Assembly: GCA_009602725.1 (NCBI GenBank)
Contig: WELB01000383.1
Coordinates: forward strand, 1 to 52,054
Reading direction: 5' to 3'
Source of the DNA: Spirogloea muscicola
Taxonomy: Eukaryota > Streptophyta > Zygnematophyceae > Spirogloeales > Spirogloeaceae
DNA: 52,054 nt
Shown: positions 1 through 11,059 of the stretch, in pieces
Numbering within the stretch: position 1 is the stretch's first letter
Layout: every line of letters starts with the position of its first letter
Translations under genes and position numbers: made by a program
Notes under the pieces: generated by a model
What the model saw: the letters and a program-made list of their open reading frames with translations, nothing else
Databases searched by the model: none
What the model was told of the DNA's origin: nothing

Positions 1-89
1 CGTTCACCCCTCCTCCCCGGCCCCTCATGCCTGTACCTGCCCCTCGCTGACCCGGCTCCTCCCACGCCCTGGGCTGCCTCACGCGGCAG

Positions 90-2929
90 GTACTTGCTCT
101 ATGGAGACGTCTCGGCCCGAGCAGCTGCTGCTCTCCGCGACCCTGACGTGAGCTGCTCTGCCCATCTGCCGCTGGGCCTCGAACGTGCTTCAGTCCACCT
201 TCTCCTCTCCCTGCAGTCTAAGGCAGGGTTGCTTTCTGTGATGCCCGTATATGGCCGACTACTGGGACACATGCTCTGGCATGCCGCAGATGAGGCCGAT
301 GCCCACTGAGCTGCGCTGTGGCATGCAGGTGGCGGACTTCTGGGCGCGCCTCATCCAGCGCGTGGCCCCCAAGAGCTACGCCCAGGCTGCAGCCGAGGTC
401 TCGGTCACACAAAAGTTCCTGGAGAATTTCTCCGGCGACCAGGTGCTGTGACCGTACCTGCTTCGCTTCATGGCTGCTGCTGTGCCGGGTGGCGTGATCG
501 CAGGCACATTCGTGAGCTGGGCTCTTCACTCAGCCCCCCTCCTTGTCTCGGTTTTGCCAGGTGCGCTTTCTGGCGCGCTCCTTTGCTGCGCCCGGGAACC
601 ATGCAGGGCAGCAGAGCCAGGGCATGAGGTGGCCGTATGGGCCGGTGAGGCCACCTTCTCAGAGTTGCATGTTGCATGGCTTGTGCGTTACTCTCGTATG
701 GATGGCTGGGTGGCCTGGGCCGCCGGTCGGCCCTCCTGTTGATCTGGTCGGTCCATTGTCTTGACTGGCCAGCGAGCGGCTGCCCTCAGGTGTGCATCAT
801 TACGCCGTTCAACTTTCCGCTGGAGATCCCGGCGCTGCAGCTGATGGGAGCGCTGTACATGGGCAACAAGCCCCTCCTCAAAGCCGACTCGAAGGTGCGT
901 GCTGACCAACTCGCTGCTTGGCCCACCCTGGGCGCCCTTACTGGCAAGGGCTATCTCCTCTGTGCTGCAGTCTCCACCTGTAGTCACCTCGCCGCTCGAG
1001 CAGGGGCTTCGGGCTGTTGCATTCTGGACTCGGACTTGGACTGTCCTTCTTCTTCTCCTTCTGCTTCCACGGCTCTCTCCTCCTAGGCCTAGCAGTCAGC
1101 AGGAGGTCGATGGCGTGCATGGCAGGTGGCTGCTGTGATGGAGCAGTTCCTGCGGCTCCTGCACGCGTGCGGCATGCCCCCCGAGGATGCAGACTTTGTC
1201 AACTGCGACGGCCCCATCATGACGGAGCTGATGCTGCAAGCAGGCCCGCGGATGACCCTCTTCACAGGCAGCTCGCACGTCGCAGAGGCTCTCTCCTCGT
1301 CACTGCAGGGCCGAGTCAAGCTGGAGGATGCGGGCTTCGACTGGAAGATTCTTGGCCCCGATGTTGCACATGTGCGTTCTTCTGAGCCTTGCCGCAGCCC
1401 AGCTGGTGCCAGCAGAGCCAGGCTAGCTGCTCGTGACAAGTTGGCTTCTTTGCTATTTGGAGGGCTGGCCACTGATGCGCTACTGGTACACCTTGCGCTG
1501 CTCTCTGCCCTGCAGGAGGACTATGTGGCGTGGGTCTGCGATCAGGATGCTTATGCCTGCAGTGGCCAAAAATGCTCTGCACAATCGCTTGTCTTCATTC
1601 ATGAGGCATGACTAGATGTTGCCATTGTCTATCACATCTTGCAATTCCGCTATGCCAGGTGGAGTCACGTTAGCCTGTGCAGTGACCTATCTTGGAGCCG
1701 GATGACCGCCTTGAAAGCCCTTCCTATTGAAAACATGCATTCAGGCGTGGTCAAAAGCTGGACTAGAGGCCAAGCTGAGAGCCCTGGCTGCGCGCCGGAA
1801 ACTCTCGGATCTCTCTGTTGGCCCCGTACTCACAGTACAATCTCTAAGTCTTTGACCTCTTCTTCTGTTCATACTGTCCCCGTTCTTTTGACTGCATGTT
1901 GTCTTGGTTTCATTCTTCCAAAGCCGAGTAGGTCAGTTGCTCACTCCAGATCGGTGAAGCGCAGGTCACGACTGCTCGAATGCAAGAGCATGTAGCAAGG
2001 CTCTTGGACATTCCAGGAGCACGGGTTGCGTTTGGAGGCCAGCCATTGCAAGGCCACAGCATTCCTGAAGTGTATGGTGCATTTGAGCCAACTGCAATAT
2101 ATGTCCCTCTGAAGGAGATGCTCCGGACTGCAGAGGCCTTTGACCTAGTCACGACCGAGATTTTTGGACCTGTTCAGGTTGGTCTCACAAGAGCGACTTG
2201 TGCTTAGCTCTTTCCCTGCCTTCAGGTGCCTCTTCCGTCCCGTCATTGAGTTTACCTCTCTTGAGCTTGAGGATGTCGCTGATCGCCCTTGGTTCCTCTA
2301 TAAGCAGCACCCATCCACTGAAAAATTGTGCTTCTCTTCCAGATTCTGACGGAATATGCACATGGGGAACTCCCTCTGGTCTTGGAGGCCACTGAGCGCA
2401 TGAAGGCTCATCTAACTGCTGCTGTTGTCTCCAATGACACCCTATTCCTGCAGGTGACATCATCGTTTACTGCTGCTCATAATGTTCATGGCACTCATAT
2501 GATTGTAAGCTGTCATTGTGTTAGATCGTTGATTGTAGGGTCGTCATTTGTTGCTCGATGGGCAGTAGCTGACATCTCGCGAGTCGACACCAACATATAC
2601 AAGTGATGGGCAGGAAGTTCTTGCCAACACTGTGAACGGGACAACGTATGCTGGTCTAAGGGCGCGGACTACGGGAGCTCCTCAGAACCATTGGTGTGTA
2701 CGCCTTTGTGCGCACTGAGCTAGATCACTCTGTGTGTCTTTCCCTGCTTGACAAGGGTTGAAGCGTGAAAGCGTGACTGGATGTGAGCAGGTTCGGTCCG
2801 GCAGGCGATCCTCGGGGAGCTGGCATTGGCACCCGAGAGGCAATTCAATTGGTCTGGTCCTGCCACAGAGAGATAATCCATGACATGGGGCCTCTTCCCC
2901 AACCTTGGACGTTGCCTCCTCCAACTTAA
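90..2929 (+). CDS. ALDH12A1: delta-1-pyrroline-5-carboxylate dehydrogenase, C-terminal eleven exons (5' end outside window)
   Basis: Oxidises P5C/glutamate semialdehyde to glutamate with NAD+, the second step of proline breakdown, in mitochondria in plants. Exons: 90-147, 329-442, 561-644, 790-894, 1126-1371, 1516-1605, 1745-1834, 1965-2177, 2343-2453, 2614-2693, 2791-2929 (stop TAA 2927-2929). They join in frame to about 442 residues, against roughly 550 for land-plant ALDH12, so about 95-100 N-terminal residues, including any transit peptide, lie to the left. Visible motifs are RYLLYGD (exon 1), TPFNFPLEIP (exon 4), FTGSS (exon 5) and SGQKCSAQS (exon 6), with the catalytic Cys codon at 1573-1575. 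The C-terminus ends LPPPT. ALDH12 was chosen over ALDH4 because of KLEDAGFDW and GTTYAGLRARTTGAPQNHW. All introns are phase 0 except the first and last (phase 2). Splice sites are GT-AG except intron 1606-1744. No frameshift or stop is seen, so it looks functional. Confidence 0.95.
1606..1744 (+). other. GC-AG intron in the P5CDH gene
   Basis: The exon before ends ...FIHE (GAG at 1603-1605) and is followed by gcatga, not GT. The exon after starts at 1745 following ttcag and reads AWSKAGLEAK, which lines up with the family without gain or loss. Shifting the donor to the nearest GT would break this alignment. GC-AG introns are a known minor class of U2 introns. Confidence 0.8.
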
Positions 2930-4620
2930 TCATATTTCTTGGTAGCTACAGACTATTTTGGTACCTGCCACCGTCTCTGGCGGCTATTCTTTTACCACTA
3001 AGAGTTGCATGGCGGTGTTGTGCTCCTTGCTCGTAGAGAGCCCTTGTTGCTGATAAATTATGAGGTGTCTGTCATTTGTTGGTGCGTAAGTGCTTGACAT
3101 GATTCATGTGTCTGAGCCTTGTACACATTGCATCAGCAAGCCTTGGATAACGCCCGCACTTGCATGCGTGGCTTGGTATGGACAAGCCAAGCATCACATT
3201 GCAAGAAAGGCTTGCGGCTCTCTTGATGGTAGTCAGTTGCCCATTTGCTTACAGATGGTTGGCTGCAGTCTGGTAGTCGATACAGTAGAGTTGGTGTTAT
3301 CGTGCGAGATTAAGAATAAGCACTCCTCCAGTAGTGGCCGATGGCTGTGGTTGGCCTGCCCAAAAATGGAACGAACAAAGTCCTAAGGGGCCAAAAGATC
3401 GCCAAGGGACACAGGCAAACTTAATGTTGGATGCGATGAGCGACTCATATGGGTCCCCTTGCGGAAGCAACTATTCTAAAATACAGAGGCCAGCGATGCC
3501 CAGTGTTGTACTTGCTTGATGAAGCTTGATGAAGTCCAGGCCGCCACCCAAAGCAGTTCCTGCAGCCAAAGCTATCATGGCCGTCAGGGTTAGATGTAAA
3601 TACTCGTGCTTACTTTACTGCTGCCACAATGATCATTGCAGTACCTAAACAGGAATAAGAATCATGGAATGCTGATTTGTACTGACCGCATCTGCATGGA
3701 GCCCAGCGACAGCAGCTGCTGTACACGTCCTCACCCCCCCATACATTGTCCGGGTTATTTTGCGTGGCGCAAAGTCTGAAGTTGGAATTTGAGGTGGGTA
3801 ATTGTGTCATACATGGATTGCGTGCTCATGTGTCGCAACGAGGTGATCTGAGGTGGCAACGGTTGGGTGGCTCAGGCTGGGGACCTTCTAAAGCCGCTGC
3901 CGCTTCCAATCAAGACTGTACAATACGCAATGCCAATAGTGCAGTCAAACTCCACGGCTTGTAAATCCTCCTGCAGTCGGATGCACAGGAGAGCCCGTGG
4001 GTTTCTGCTTTCTCTCAGTTGGTCACAGACCGTCTCCGCATCTTGCTATCCAGCAGCATGCTACGACCCCCCCCCGTGGGAGGCCTGCCTGCCATCAAAG
4101 TACCATCTGCACAGCTGCTATTCCTGCGTATGCAGGCATCACAACTACGTGCAGGTGGCGACAGGTGGCCGACAAGTGGGTCTTGGCAGGTGTCTGTCGT
4201 TTGAAATACGTCCTGCCATTTATTTGTACGATGGGCCAACAGGCAAATGTTACAAGTTATACGACGTTCCACGTCGTATGTCACTGAGTGCTTGCAGCCC
4301 AACAAGTTTCGACCACTGAGATGCCATGCAAATTACATCAGCCAAGTGGCCCCCGACAATTGATGACTTACAACGATGTCGTGATCGTCGTACATCTTGA
4401 CTCGGCCAGCTCTTGAAATTTAACCTCGTACGACACCAGGTGTGGCGAGTTCGAGGTGCCGCAATTAAACCATCGGTCCATGCCGTGGAAGTCTTGGTAC
4501 AATCATAACGTATTCATCTTGTATAGCAGCCGTGCTATGAACGAAAGGACAATGTATCGCCTAGTGGCAGCTAAGCTCGCGCAGTATCGCAAAAAGTTGT
4601 TGCAATCTCAGTGACACCAT
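2930..4620. other. 3' flank of P5CDH and intergenic DNA, no gene recognised
   Basis: Short open frames occur on both strands but none has a recognisable motif or exon structure. The first TGTAA (green-algal-type poly(A) signal) after the stop is near 3594, which is far for a 3' UTR, so the true end of the transcript is unclear. A perfect 9-bp hairpin lies at 4259-4279. Confidence 0.5.
4259..4279. repeat. perfect 9-bp inverted repeat with 3-nt loop
   Basis: ATACGACGT, loop TCC, ACGTCGTAT. It lies in the otherwise featureless region downstream of P5CDH. It could be a structured RNA, part of a small inverted-repeat element, or chance. Confidence 0.7.
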
Positions 4621-5039
4621 ATGCTATGAGGTCGTCGAGTCCCGCAAGTAGGTGCAGAGATGGGCCGCAGCTTCTAGGACTCTTGTGAAGAGTGGTAGCC
4701 TGTGAAGAGGTGCCATGCGCTGGATAATGAGAATGTGTTGGTATTCACACTTGGCTCGATGGACTGGCCTTCGCGAGGCCAGCAGCAGCCAGTCTATAAC
4801 CATATAAATGAAATCGATCTGGCAGTGGGTCGAAAGCTCGTGTTGACTTCTCGGAGGTGGGCCCGTTGTGCCAAATATGGGCAAGAGCTCAACTTGGGAG
4901 CAAGACACTTGCATCGTCGTCAACCTGTCATGTTTCAGCCCGCAGCAAGACCTTGTCCTTTTACCCTTGTCCATTCCTTTGGGCTGGCCTCTCACAGCCA
5001 CTGCTTTCGATTTGGCGCGGGAGGAGGGGCCGACCTGTC

Positions 5040-5163
5040 GGAAGAAAGACGCGCCACCAAGATGCGCCCGTGTGCGGGACCACCTGGCCAGGCCAGCTCG
5101 GTCACGTGCCAATAAGGTAAGCGTAACCCACCCGGTTGACACTAACAGATAGTGAAAGTATGT
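5040..5163 (-). mobile_element. start of the 3' LTR of element J, family IV-like, decayed
   Basis: It follows the purine tract at 5164-5179 on the minus strand. Read on the minus strand, the stretch TTGGCACGTGACCG and the next ~40 bases match the start of the family IV LTR at 21202. The rest of the LTR to the left is not recognised. A stretch near 4960-5030 resembles the LINE 3' tail (GTCCATTC...GGGCTGGC) but is weak. Confidence 0.5.
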
Positions 5164-5631
5164 ATTCCTCCCCACTTAGATGTTCACGTCCGCGGGAACG
5201 GGAACAACCAGAGGAGCGTACATCTGCTGGTTGCGGCCTCTACGTAGCGGAGGGAAGTTACCACCCTGCGCGAAGTAGTCAAGGAGAGCAGCCAGGCAAT
5301 TGGCGGCAGGCTTCGACGTGTGGTGCTCATGCCCCTCCCAGCCACTTCACAAGATTCACGGGTCCTCCGTCAACGGAATTTGTCCCGTCGTGACAGAATG
5401 TCATCCACCTCGTACTCAAGCTCATCCGCGAGCAAGATAGGAGGCGAGGTTGGCTGGTGGGGGAGGTTGGACGCGGCCATCCGAATGGAAGGCCCGGAGC
5501 CGGGACACGTGGAACACATGGTGAGTCACCGTACCATGTACTGAGCTCGTAGGAAACATTCAATAAGGCGTACCACGAGGTAAGGTCCATTCCACTTGGG
5601 TAGCAACTTGCGCGTACCCACTGCCCGCAAG

Positions 5632-6770
5632 AAGAAGTGGCTCTCCCAATGGGGGCAAGGGCTGCGAAAAGCCAGCCGGAAAAGAAAGGGTCCAAGGGGC
5701 CTACAAGCGATTAGCAGCAACAAAGGGGCCTGGTGATGCTATGTCAGAACAGGGGGAGGATGAATTACTCAGTAGGTACGAGTGAGGAGCCGCAGATCCG
5801 ACAGACTAGCTGCCGGAAAACTATCCCCCTGACGAAAGCCGGAGGCCGCAGCGAGAGCACGGCCAGCACGCAGATGTAGAGCATGGGCCATGGATCGCTG
5901 GAGGGACACTGACAATCTCATCCGATAGACCTGAGCCCCCGAGCCAGCTGCGTTGAAGTCAGCCGGCTCGCCGCGCCTGCGGGACACAGCGCGCCGTGCA
6001 AGCCGGGCCAGCAGGTCGAGCCATTGGGACCCGAGAGCCCCGTGATCGTCCACCGCCAAGGGAACGAACTCATCTGTAGGCGGGTGGTCGGAGTGCTTGG
6101 CCGCCTTGCTGTGGGCGGGCTTCGAGGCAGCGTGGCCAGCCCGCGAGGCAGAGAGCCCCGGGTTGGAGCGGTCGACCACATCAGTGGTGACCACATCGGC
6201 GATGATGCGCGCGCCGCCGCCCGGCGTGGATGCCACCAGGTCGACTCGGCGCGTGTGGGGGCCGTCGGCCCATTTGAGAATTGGCATTACAGACGGCTTC
6301 TCTATTGCCACCACGGCCTCCTGGAAGATGCCGAACATGGGGTCACGCAGGGGGTCGTGTGCAGCTGTTCGTTCGCCTCCGGTGGCGCAGCGGAGGATGT
6401 GTGCCGCCAGCTCCGCCGGGTCCGTCGACCGCTCCCCACATTCACACTGCAGCACGCACAGCAGGCAAGGCAGGGCGGGGGAAGACCCAGCAGGCGATGG
6501 GTGGCCGTGCGGAACAGCTCGTCCGGCATCCTGAGGGCATCGTACAGGGGGAGCGCGGAGAGCCAGGCTGCCGCGCCGGGGGAGGCGGCCGACAGCATCC
6601 GAGCATGGCCGCGCACATCGGTTGCAGAGAGGAGCTGCAGCGTGGCCGTGAAGGACGCCTTGTCGACTGCGCCATGTAGCGCGCCTGCGCTTGCGAGTCG
6701 ACAGAGTGGGCAAGGTGGGCAAAGGGGACCACGCTCTCTGCAAGGGCAGGGTGCTCCGCAAGTAACCCGT
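5632..6770 (-). mobile_element. LINE copy 1: 5'-truncated non-LTR retrotransposon in element J
   Basis: It interrupts the integrase C-terminus of J. The 7-bp target duplication CCGCAAG lies at 5625-5631 and 6771-6777. It is 1139 bp, minus strand, and carries only the C-terminal part of the ORF and the 3' UTR. Its 3' end (minus strand, near 5632) finishes in CTTCTT after the GGCTGGC...GCAGCC hairpin shared with the other copies. 5' truncation and a target duplication are standard marks of target-primed reverse transcription. Confidence 0.85.
5769..6640 (-). pseudogene. LINE ORF C-terminus: zinc-binding motif plus PD-(D/E)XK-like nuclease region
   Basis: An open frame ending at a stop at 5769-5771. 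It shows CECGERS...HILRC (C-x-C-x11-H-x3-C), then RRVDLVAS and IIADVVTTD, then FVPLAVDDHGALGSQW and a helical tail. This order (CCHC knuckle followed by a restriction-like nuclease fold) is what I know from the C-terminus of endonuclease-type non-LTR elements. The RT domain is absent because the copy is 5'-truncated. The same tail is found at 15540-15860. The function is inferred from motif order, not from a database match. Confidence 0.65.
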
Positions 6771-6970
6771 CCGCAAGGGTAGGTGCTTTGAAATCAACAG
6801 CAGTTGAGCACCCACGTCGACGGACACGCGCTTCGAACGTTGTCAGCATAAGCCTTCTGCCTCATCTGGGCAATCTCCAAACAACGCCGGGCCCATCGTT
6901 GGGCCTCTAAGAGGATTCCAGTAAAGGCGACAGCAGCCGGAATGCGTTCCGGCCTCCCCATCTGCAAAGG

Positions 6971-8170
6971 TGTAACGGATGCTGTGGATAGCCAAGCGCG
7001 GGCTGCCGGCGGCGCGAGGAAAAGCGGGGAAGGCATTGGGACGGGGCTGCAACGGTAAGATTGAGCAACGGTTACTGCAGGGCAAGGGTCCAGGTGTAAA
7101 GAATGGAGTGGATTGCTCAGCCCGGGCTGCCGACGGCGCGAGGACAAGCGGGGAAGGCATTCGGATGGGGCTGCAACGAGATAAGGAGCAACAATTACTG
7201 CAGGGGCAAGGGTCCAGGAGTCCGAGGTTGGGTGAAGCACTCACCCCCTTTTCCATCTCGGCCTCCACCTATATAGCCTGACGAGTTGCGAGCCCGGCCA
7301 AAGGGGCCCGGGTGGGATAATTGGCACCCAGTCTCTCGTCGACGAATTGTCCACGACCTGTCGATGGCTATCAACGGGCTACCACCGACAATCTCCCGGC
7401 CACGACAACCATCCAACGGTTCCCCGTCAATGCCCTGTCAATAGCAACTGACGGTCTACAATCCTTGGGCTATCGTTCACGTCAACAATAACGACCGCTA
7501 ATGACGCCGTCAAGGTAGTCTACAGCGCTGCCGCCGCCCGTCGCCGTTCCAGCGCCAGCACCATGCTGTCTCTGTAGTGAAACAGCCGTTTGGTTAAGCC
7601 ACATGGCTCTGTTGGCATTACATGACCGATTATTTGGGCCAGGTGCCCTGCCAGCTGCCAGGCTGGCTGGTCGGTGGCCCGCCCGGGTGCGGGTCCCGCC
7701 CGTCCGGAAATACCCCTCAAGGATCCGCCCGGCCAAGGGAGGATTTTTGGGCCTGCCGCAAGGCGGGCCTTGGGGCGAACCTGCTCACACCCCTGGAGGG
7801 GGGGTGGCACGGGGAAGCACCAAGGAGCCTCGGGGGCAGAGGCTCCACAATCAGTTCGAGCCGAGGAAGCCTTGGAGCAGCCTTGCCGCTGCTTGCCGCC
7901 GCAGCCGCCGCCGCACTGCGCTGCGGGGCCTGCTGCGCCGGCCTGCGCCCAGGAGCTGGAGTCGCCGTCAAGGCGGCGCCACAGGGCCTGTCTTCCGCTG
8001 CGCTATGCGCTAGTGCTTCCTTGTGTAGTGGGTTGGCTCCTAAACCCCCTATGCTCGAATACAATAAGGACTCTCTCCCTCTAACTGCGTGTTCAGGGCG
8101 AGATACCTTACAGTCTCGGGCGTCACGACTTTCGTTTGCGCCGATCTCCGCTCAAGGTTGAATCCACGCT
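6971..8170. repeat. repeat R2, copy 1 (split by a family II solo LTR)
   Basis: 6971-7572 and 8113-8170 match, on the opposite strand, 24722-25422. Copy 1 holds an internal direct duplication of about 115 bp (from about 6982 and again from about 7109) that copy 2 has only once. There is no coding sequence I recognise. A TATA-like CCTATATAGCC lies near 7268, so it may be an LTR or promoter-bearing end of another element. Confidence 0.65.
7573..8112 (+). mobile_element. solo LTR, family II
   Basis: 540 bp, TGTAGTGAAA ... ACCTTACA, flanked by the 5-bp duplication GTCTC (7568-7572 and 8113-8117). It sits inside repeat R2. It is very similar to the 5' LTR of element G at 43706. No internal region is left, so it arose by LTR-LTR recombination. 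Confidence 0.92.
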
Positions 8171-8672
8171 GGTAAAGGACCCAACCCCTAAGCGGACAGT
8201 TAGGGGTTAGATCGTCCTCATTGGGTTCGGTCGCTGGGGTTTAGAGACAAACCCCCCCAGCACAGTGAAGCACCACGTGTAGTACGCAGCAGAAGTCTTG
8301 CCCTGAGGCGCTGCTGACAGGCAGCGACTCACATATCAGGTACGGGCCAGCAACTGCCCTCAAAGGAGCAGTCATACTCATACTCACGGGAGAGCCGGTG
8401 AGGGTCCGCAGCAACGGAACGCGGCGACAGGTTCCAGCAGCAGGCAGCTGCAGGGCTGCGTCGGCGGGCTGCGGCAGCAGGTGGCAGCAGGGCTGTGCCA
8501 TTCTCTCGCGGGCTTCTCTGATGTTGACCGGGTGACCCGCGTCTGGTCTGAGCCCTACTTATACTGCTTCATGTGCCACCCTACCCAGGAGTTTCTTAGA
8601 GGCTCGTCTCAAGGCCCACCTTAGAGAAGGCGGGCCCGACACGGGGATACCAGTGCGAGGCTAGGCCACGCG
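8171..8672 (-). mobile_element. family I LTR fragment (U5, R and part of U3)
   Basis: The reverse complement matches family I from its 3' end to about the TTGTCGGGCCCGCC segment and ends in GGCCACGCG where the family II LTR of element B begins. Element B therefore appears to have landed in this older family I LTR. The missing half should lie beyond the lost 5' end of B. Confidence 0.75.
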
Positions 8673-8784
8673 TGTGATGAACTCGGCCCTACACACGCAG
8701 TTAGGAGAATTATCCTCGTTGAGTTCGGCCGTAGGGGGTTTAGGGACCAACCACTAGCGCATCGGCGCAGCGGAAGACAGGCCC

Positions 8785-10544
8785 TGTGATGCCCCTGTCC
8801 CTAACTACACAGTTAGGTCTAGAACGTCCTGTTTGGGTTTCGGACATAGGGTTTTGGAGACAACCCCCTTACAGAGTGAAACGCCAGCGCACACAGCGCA
8901 CACACACGTGCACATAGCGCAGCGGAAGTCTCACCCTGAGGCATCGCCGGAAGGCGGGGACTCGACCGATGATCAGCAGCTGTCCCGCAAGGGGCACAGA
9001 CATTGTAACGTCCCCGCCGTTACGGGACGCTTAAGTCCGAGTTAAGCGCTATCGTGTAACCATTGACACGCACGTGCCTGACGCGTGCGACGCGCGAGGG
9101 ACCCGCGTGAGGTGTCGCGCAGTGTGACGCGCCTGCTGACGATGTGACGTTCAGGCGCGCCGCCTCCAGCAGAGGTGGCGAATCCTGGACTTCCGGAGAG
9201 AAGCTCTCGGCATATTCTGGTATCTGCCGACACACTCGTAATGACGTGTATGTGACACGTGTGGCGCGCCCGTGACGCCGCGCCACACCCGTGACGCACT
9301 GGCGGCGCCGCAAGCCATGCGCCGCAGGGCGCCGCTCGGCGGCGCCGCGGCGCCGCAGGCTGGCCGCCATTGGCCGCCACTGGCCGCCACTTCCAGAAGG
9401 AAGCCGCGTGGCCTGGCCACGTACTAGATTCCCCTCGTCGGGCCCGCCTCCCCGAGGTGGGCCCTGAGACGAACCTCCCAGAGACCCCTGGGGAGGGTGG
9501 CACATGAAGCAGAACAAGTAGGGCTGAGACCAGGCTCAGGGTAATCGGTCTAAGTCAGTGAAGCCCACGCAAGAGAGAGGCGCGCAGCCCTGCTGCCGCC
9601 TGCTGCCGCAGCTCGTCCACGCAGGTCTGCTGCTGCCTGCTGCTGCAGCCCGACGCAGCAACCCGTCGCTGCGGATCTTCATCTGCTCTCCTGTAAGTAG
9701 ACTGTGGCTGCTCCCACGAGGGACAGTTGCTGGCCCGTACCTGAGAGGTGAGTCGCCGCCTGTCGGCGGCGCCTCAGGGCAAGGTATACCGCTGCGTAGT
9801 ACACGTGGTGCTTCTCTGTGCTGGGGGTTTGTCTCTAAACCCCAGCGACCGACATCAATAAGGACTTACTGACCCCTGACTGTGCACTTAAGGGTCAGGA
9901 ACGTCACAGACATGGAACTTACAGAGAGCCGGCGATGCCTGCAGCTACGAGCTGCGGTGACGGGCTGGGCAGCAGGCGGCAGCAGCAGGTTTGTGGCGGT
10001 GGCTGCGGCAGCAGGCAGCAGCAGGGCCGTGCCTCTCTTGGCGTCACGGGTCCGACGGAGTATTCTGGCCTCGGCCTACTACTGATAAGCGTTCCATCTG
10101 CCTCCCCTCTCCTCAGGGTGTGCGAGGGTCGCCCCAAAGGTCCTCCCCCGGAGGGGCGGGCCTGACAAGGGAATACAACGAATCAAGAGACACTGCCGCA
10201 CAGCGCCAAGGGGCTGGCGCCAAGAGAGTGGCGCACCAGGTCAAGAGCCTTAAGGGCTCACGGGGCCAAGGGTCTGAGGGCCATGAGGCCATGAGGCCAG
10301 GCGAGTTGGCCACCCGGCCGGCCCGCAGGGCGTGGGCCCGAGGGAGAACTGGCCTACCCGGCCAGCCCACAGCGTGAGCCCGAGGCGTGCGCACGTGGTA
10401 TGGAGCCCGGGACCTCGAACCGTACTTAGCTACATACAGCGGAGCAAGCTACCGGTACCGTTTGGGACTTCCAAACGGTAGATATGATACGATCATGTGA
10501 GGTTACCGGCACCGTCGGCACTCTTCAACGGAGGGCACGTTACA
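8785..10544 (-). mobile_element. family III solo LTR, itself split by a family I LTR
   Basis: Pieces 8785-9003 and 9909-10544 join to about 850 bp. The ends are TGTGATGCCC and ...CGTTACA in + orientation. The duplication GGCCC flanks it. The U3 part near 10200-10400 holds imperfect GGCGCC and GGCCAAG-type repeats also seen at 24320-24720. Confidence 0.9.
9004..9908 (+). mobile_element. family I solo LTR
   Basis: 905 bp, TGTAACGTCCCCGCCG ... CGTCACA, with the 5-bp duplication GACAT at 8999-9003 and 9909-9913. It is the youngest member of a three-level nest. It contains the U5 hairpin CGCCGCC/GGCGGCG and a GTAAGT splice-donor-like site near 9690. Confidence 0.93.
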
Positions 10545-10959
10545 GGCCCAGCGGTGCCGCCGTCCAGCGGCGACTCCACCTCCTGGGCGCAGGCCGGCGC
10601 AGCAGGCCCCGTTGCAGAGTGCGGCAGCGGCTGCGGCGGCGAGCAGTGGCAAGGCTGCTCCTGGGCTTCCCCGGTTCGAACTCCCGTCGAGCCTCAGCCC
10701 AAGGAGGTGCTTCCTCGTGCCACCCTCCCTCCAGGGGTGTGAGCGGGTCGCCCCATGTCCCGCCTTGCGGCGAGCCAAAGATCCTCCCTTGAGTGGGTGG
10801 ATCCTGGCGAGGGGCATTTCAGGACGGGCGGGGCCCGCCTCTGGGCGGGCCACTTGCTCGGCAAGCCAGCCCGCCACCTGGCGGGCCACGTGTCCCAGAT
10901 GGCCGGTCATGTGATCCTAACAGAGCCATGTGGCATAACCAGGCGGCTGGATCATTACA

Positions 10960-10971
10960 TACCTCCCCACT
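10960..10971 (-). promoter_or_regulatory. polypurine tract of element B
   Basis: On the minus strand AGTGGGGAGGTA lies directly before the LTR start TGTAATG. The same tract precedes the 3' LTRs of A (38851), C (19431) and D (31924). It primes plus-strand DNA synthesis in LTR elements. Confidence 0.88.
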
Positions 10972-11059
10972 CTGGTGTTCACGTCCTCGGGAACAATGAA
11001 AGAACAGCCGACAGATATCAAGATGCCCGACGGCTGCTGCCTCAGCCAAGCCTAGGAGG

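Larger units (their letters stand above)
5164..6970 (-). pseudogene. element J: 3' end of a chromovirus pol (integrase C-terminus, chromodomain), broken
   Basis: Minus-strand remnants, in order: integrase C-terminal region 6970-6778 (LQMGRPERIPAAV, then ...YAD and DVGAQ), a LINE insertion at 5632-6770, the rest of the GPY/F-type region 5624-5430 (LRAVGTRKLLPKW), the chromodomain remnant around 5400-5320 (...VKWLG), and the purine tract 5179-5164 (AGTGGGGAGGAA). The frame is broken several times and the integrase core is missing upstream, where repeat R2 abuts at 6971. Chromodomains of this kind tether integration to marked histones. This copy cannot work. Confidence 0.8.
8673..10959 (-). mobile_element. 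3' LTR of element B, family II, split by nested LTRs
   Basis: The two pieces 8673-8784 and 10545-10959 make about 527 bp. They start on the minus strand at 10959 with TGTAATGATCC, directly after the purine tract, and end near 8673. The family III LTR inserted with duplication GGCCC (8780-8784 and 10545-10549). Confidence 0.9.

Noticed and set aside
4624-5175. A 183-codon minus-strand frame as a gene
   Set aside because: Its first part lies in the LTR start and LINE-like tail of element J and it has no domain.
5769-6827. A 352-codon minus-strand frame as one gene
   Set aside because: It runs from the integrase C-terminus of element J across the insertion point into LINE copy 1; the first ~20 codons and the rest belong to different elements.
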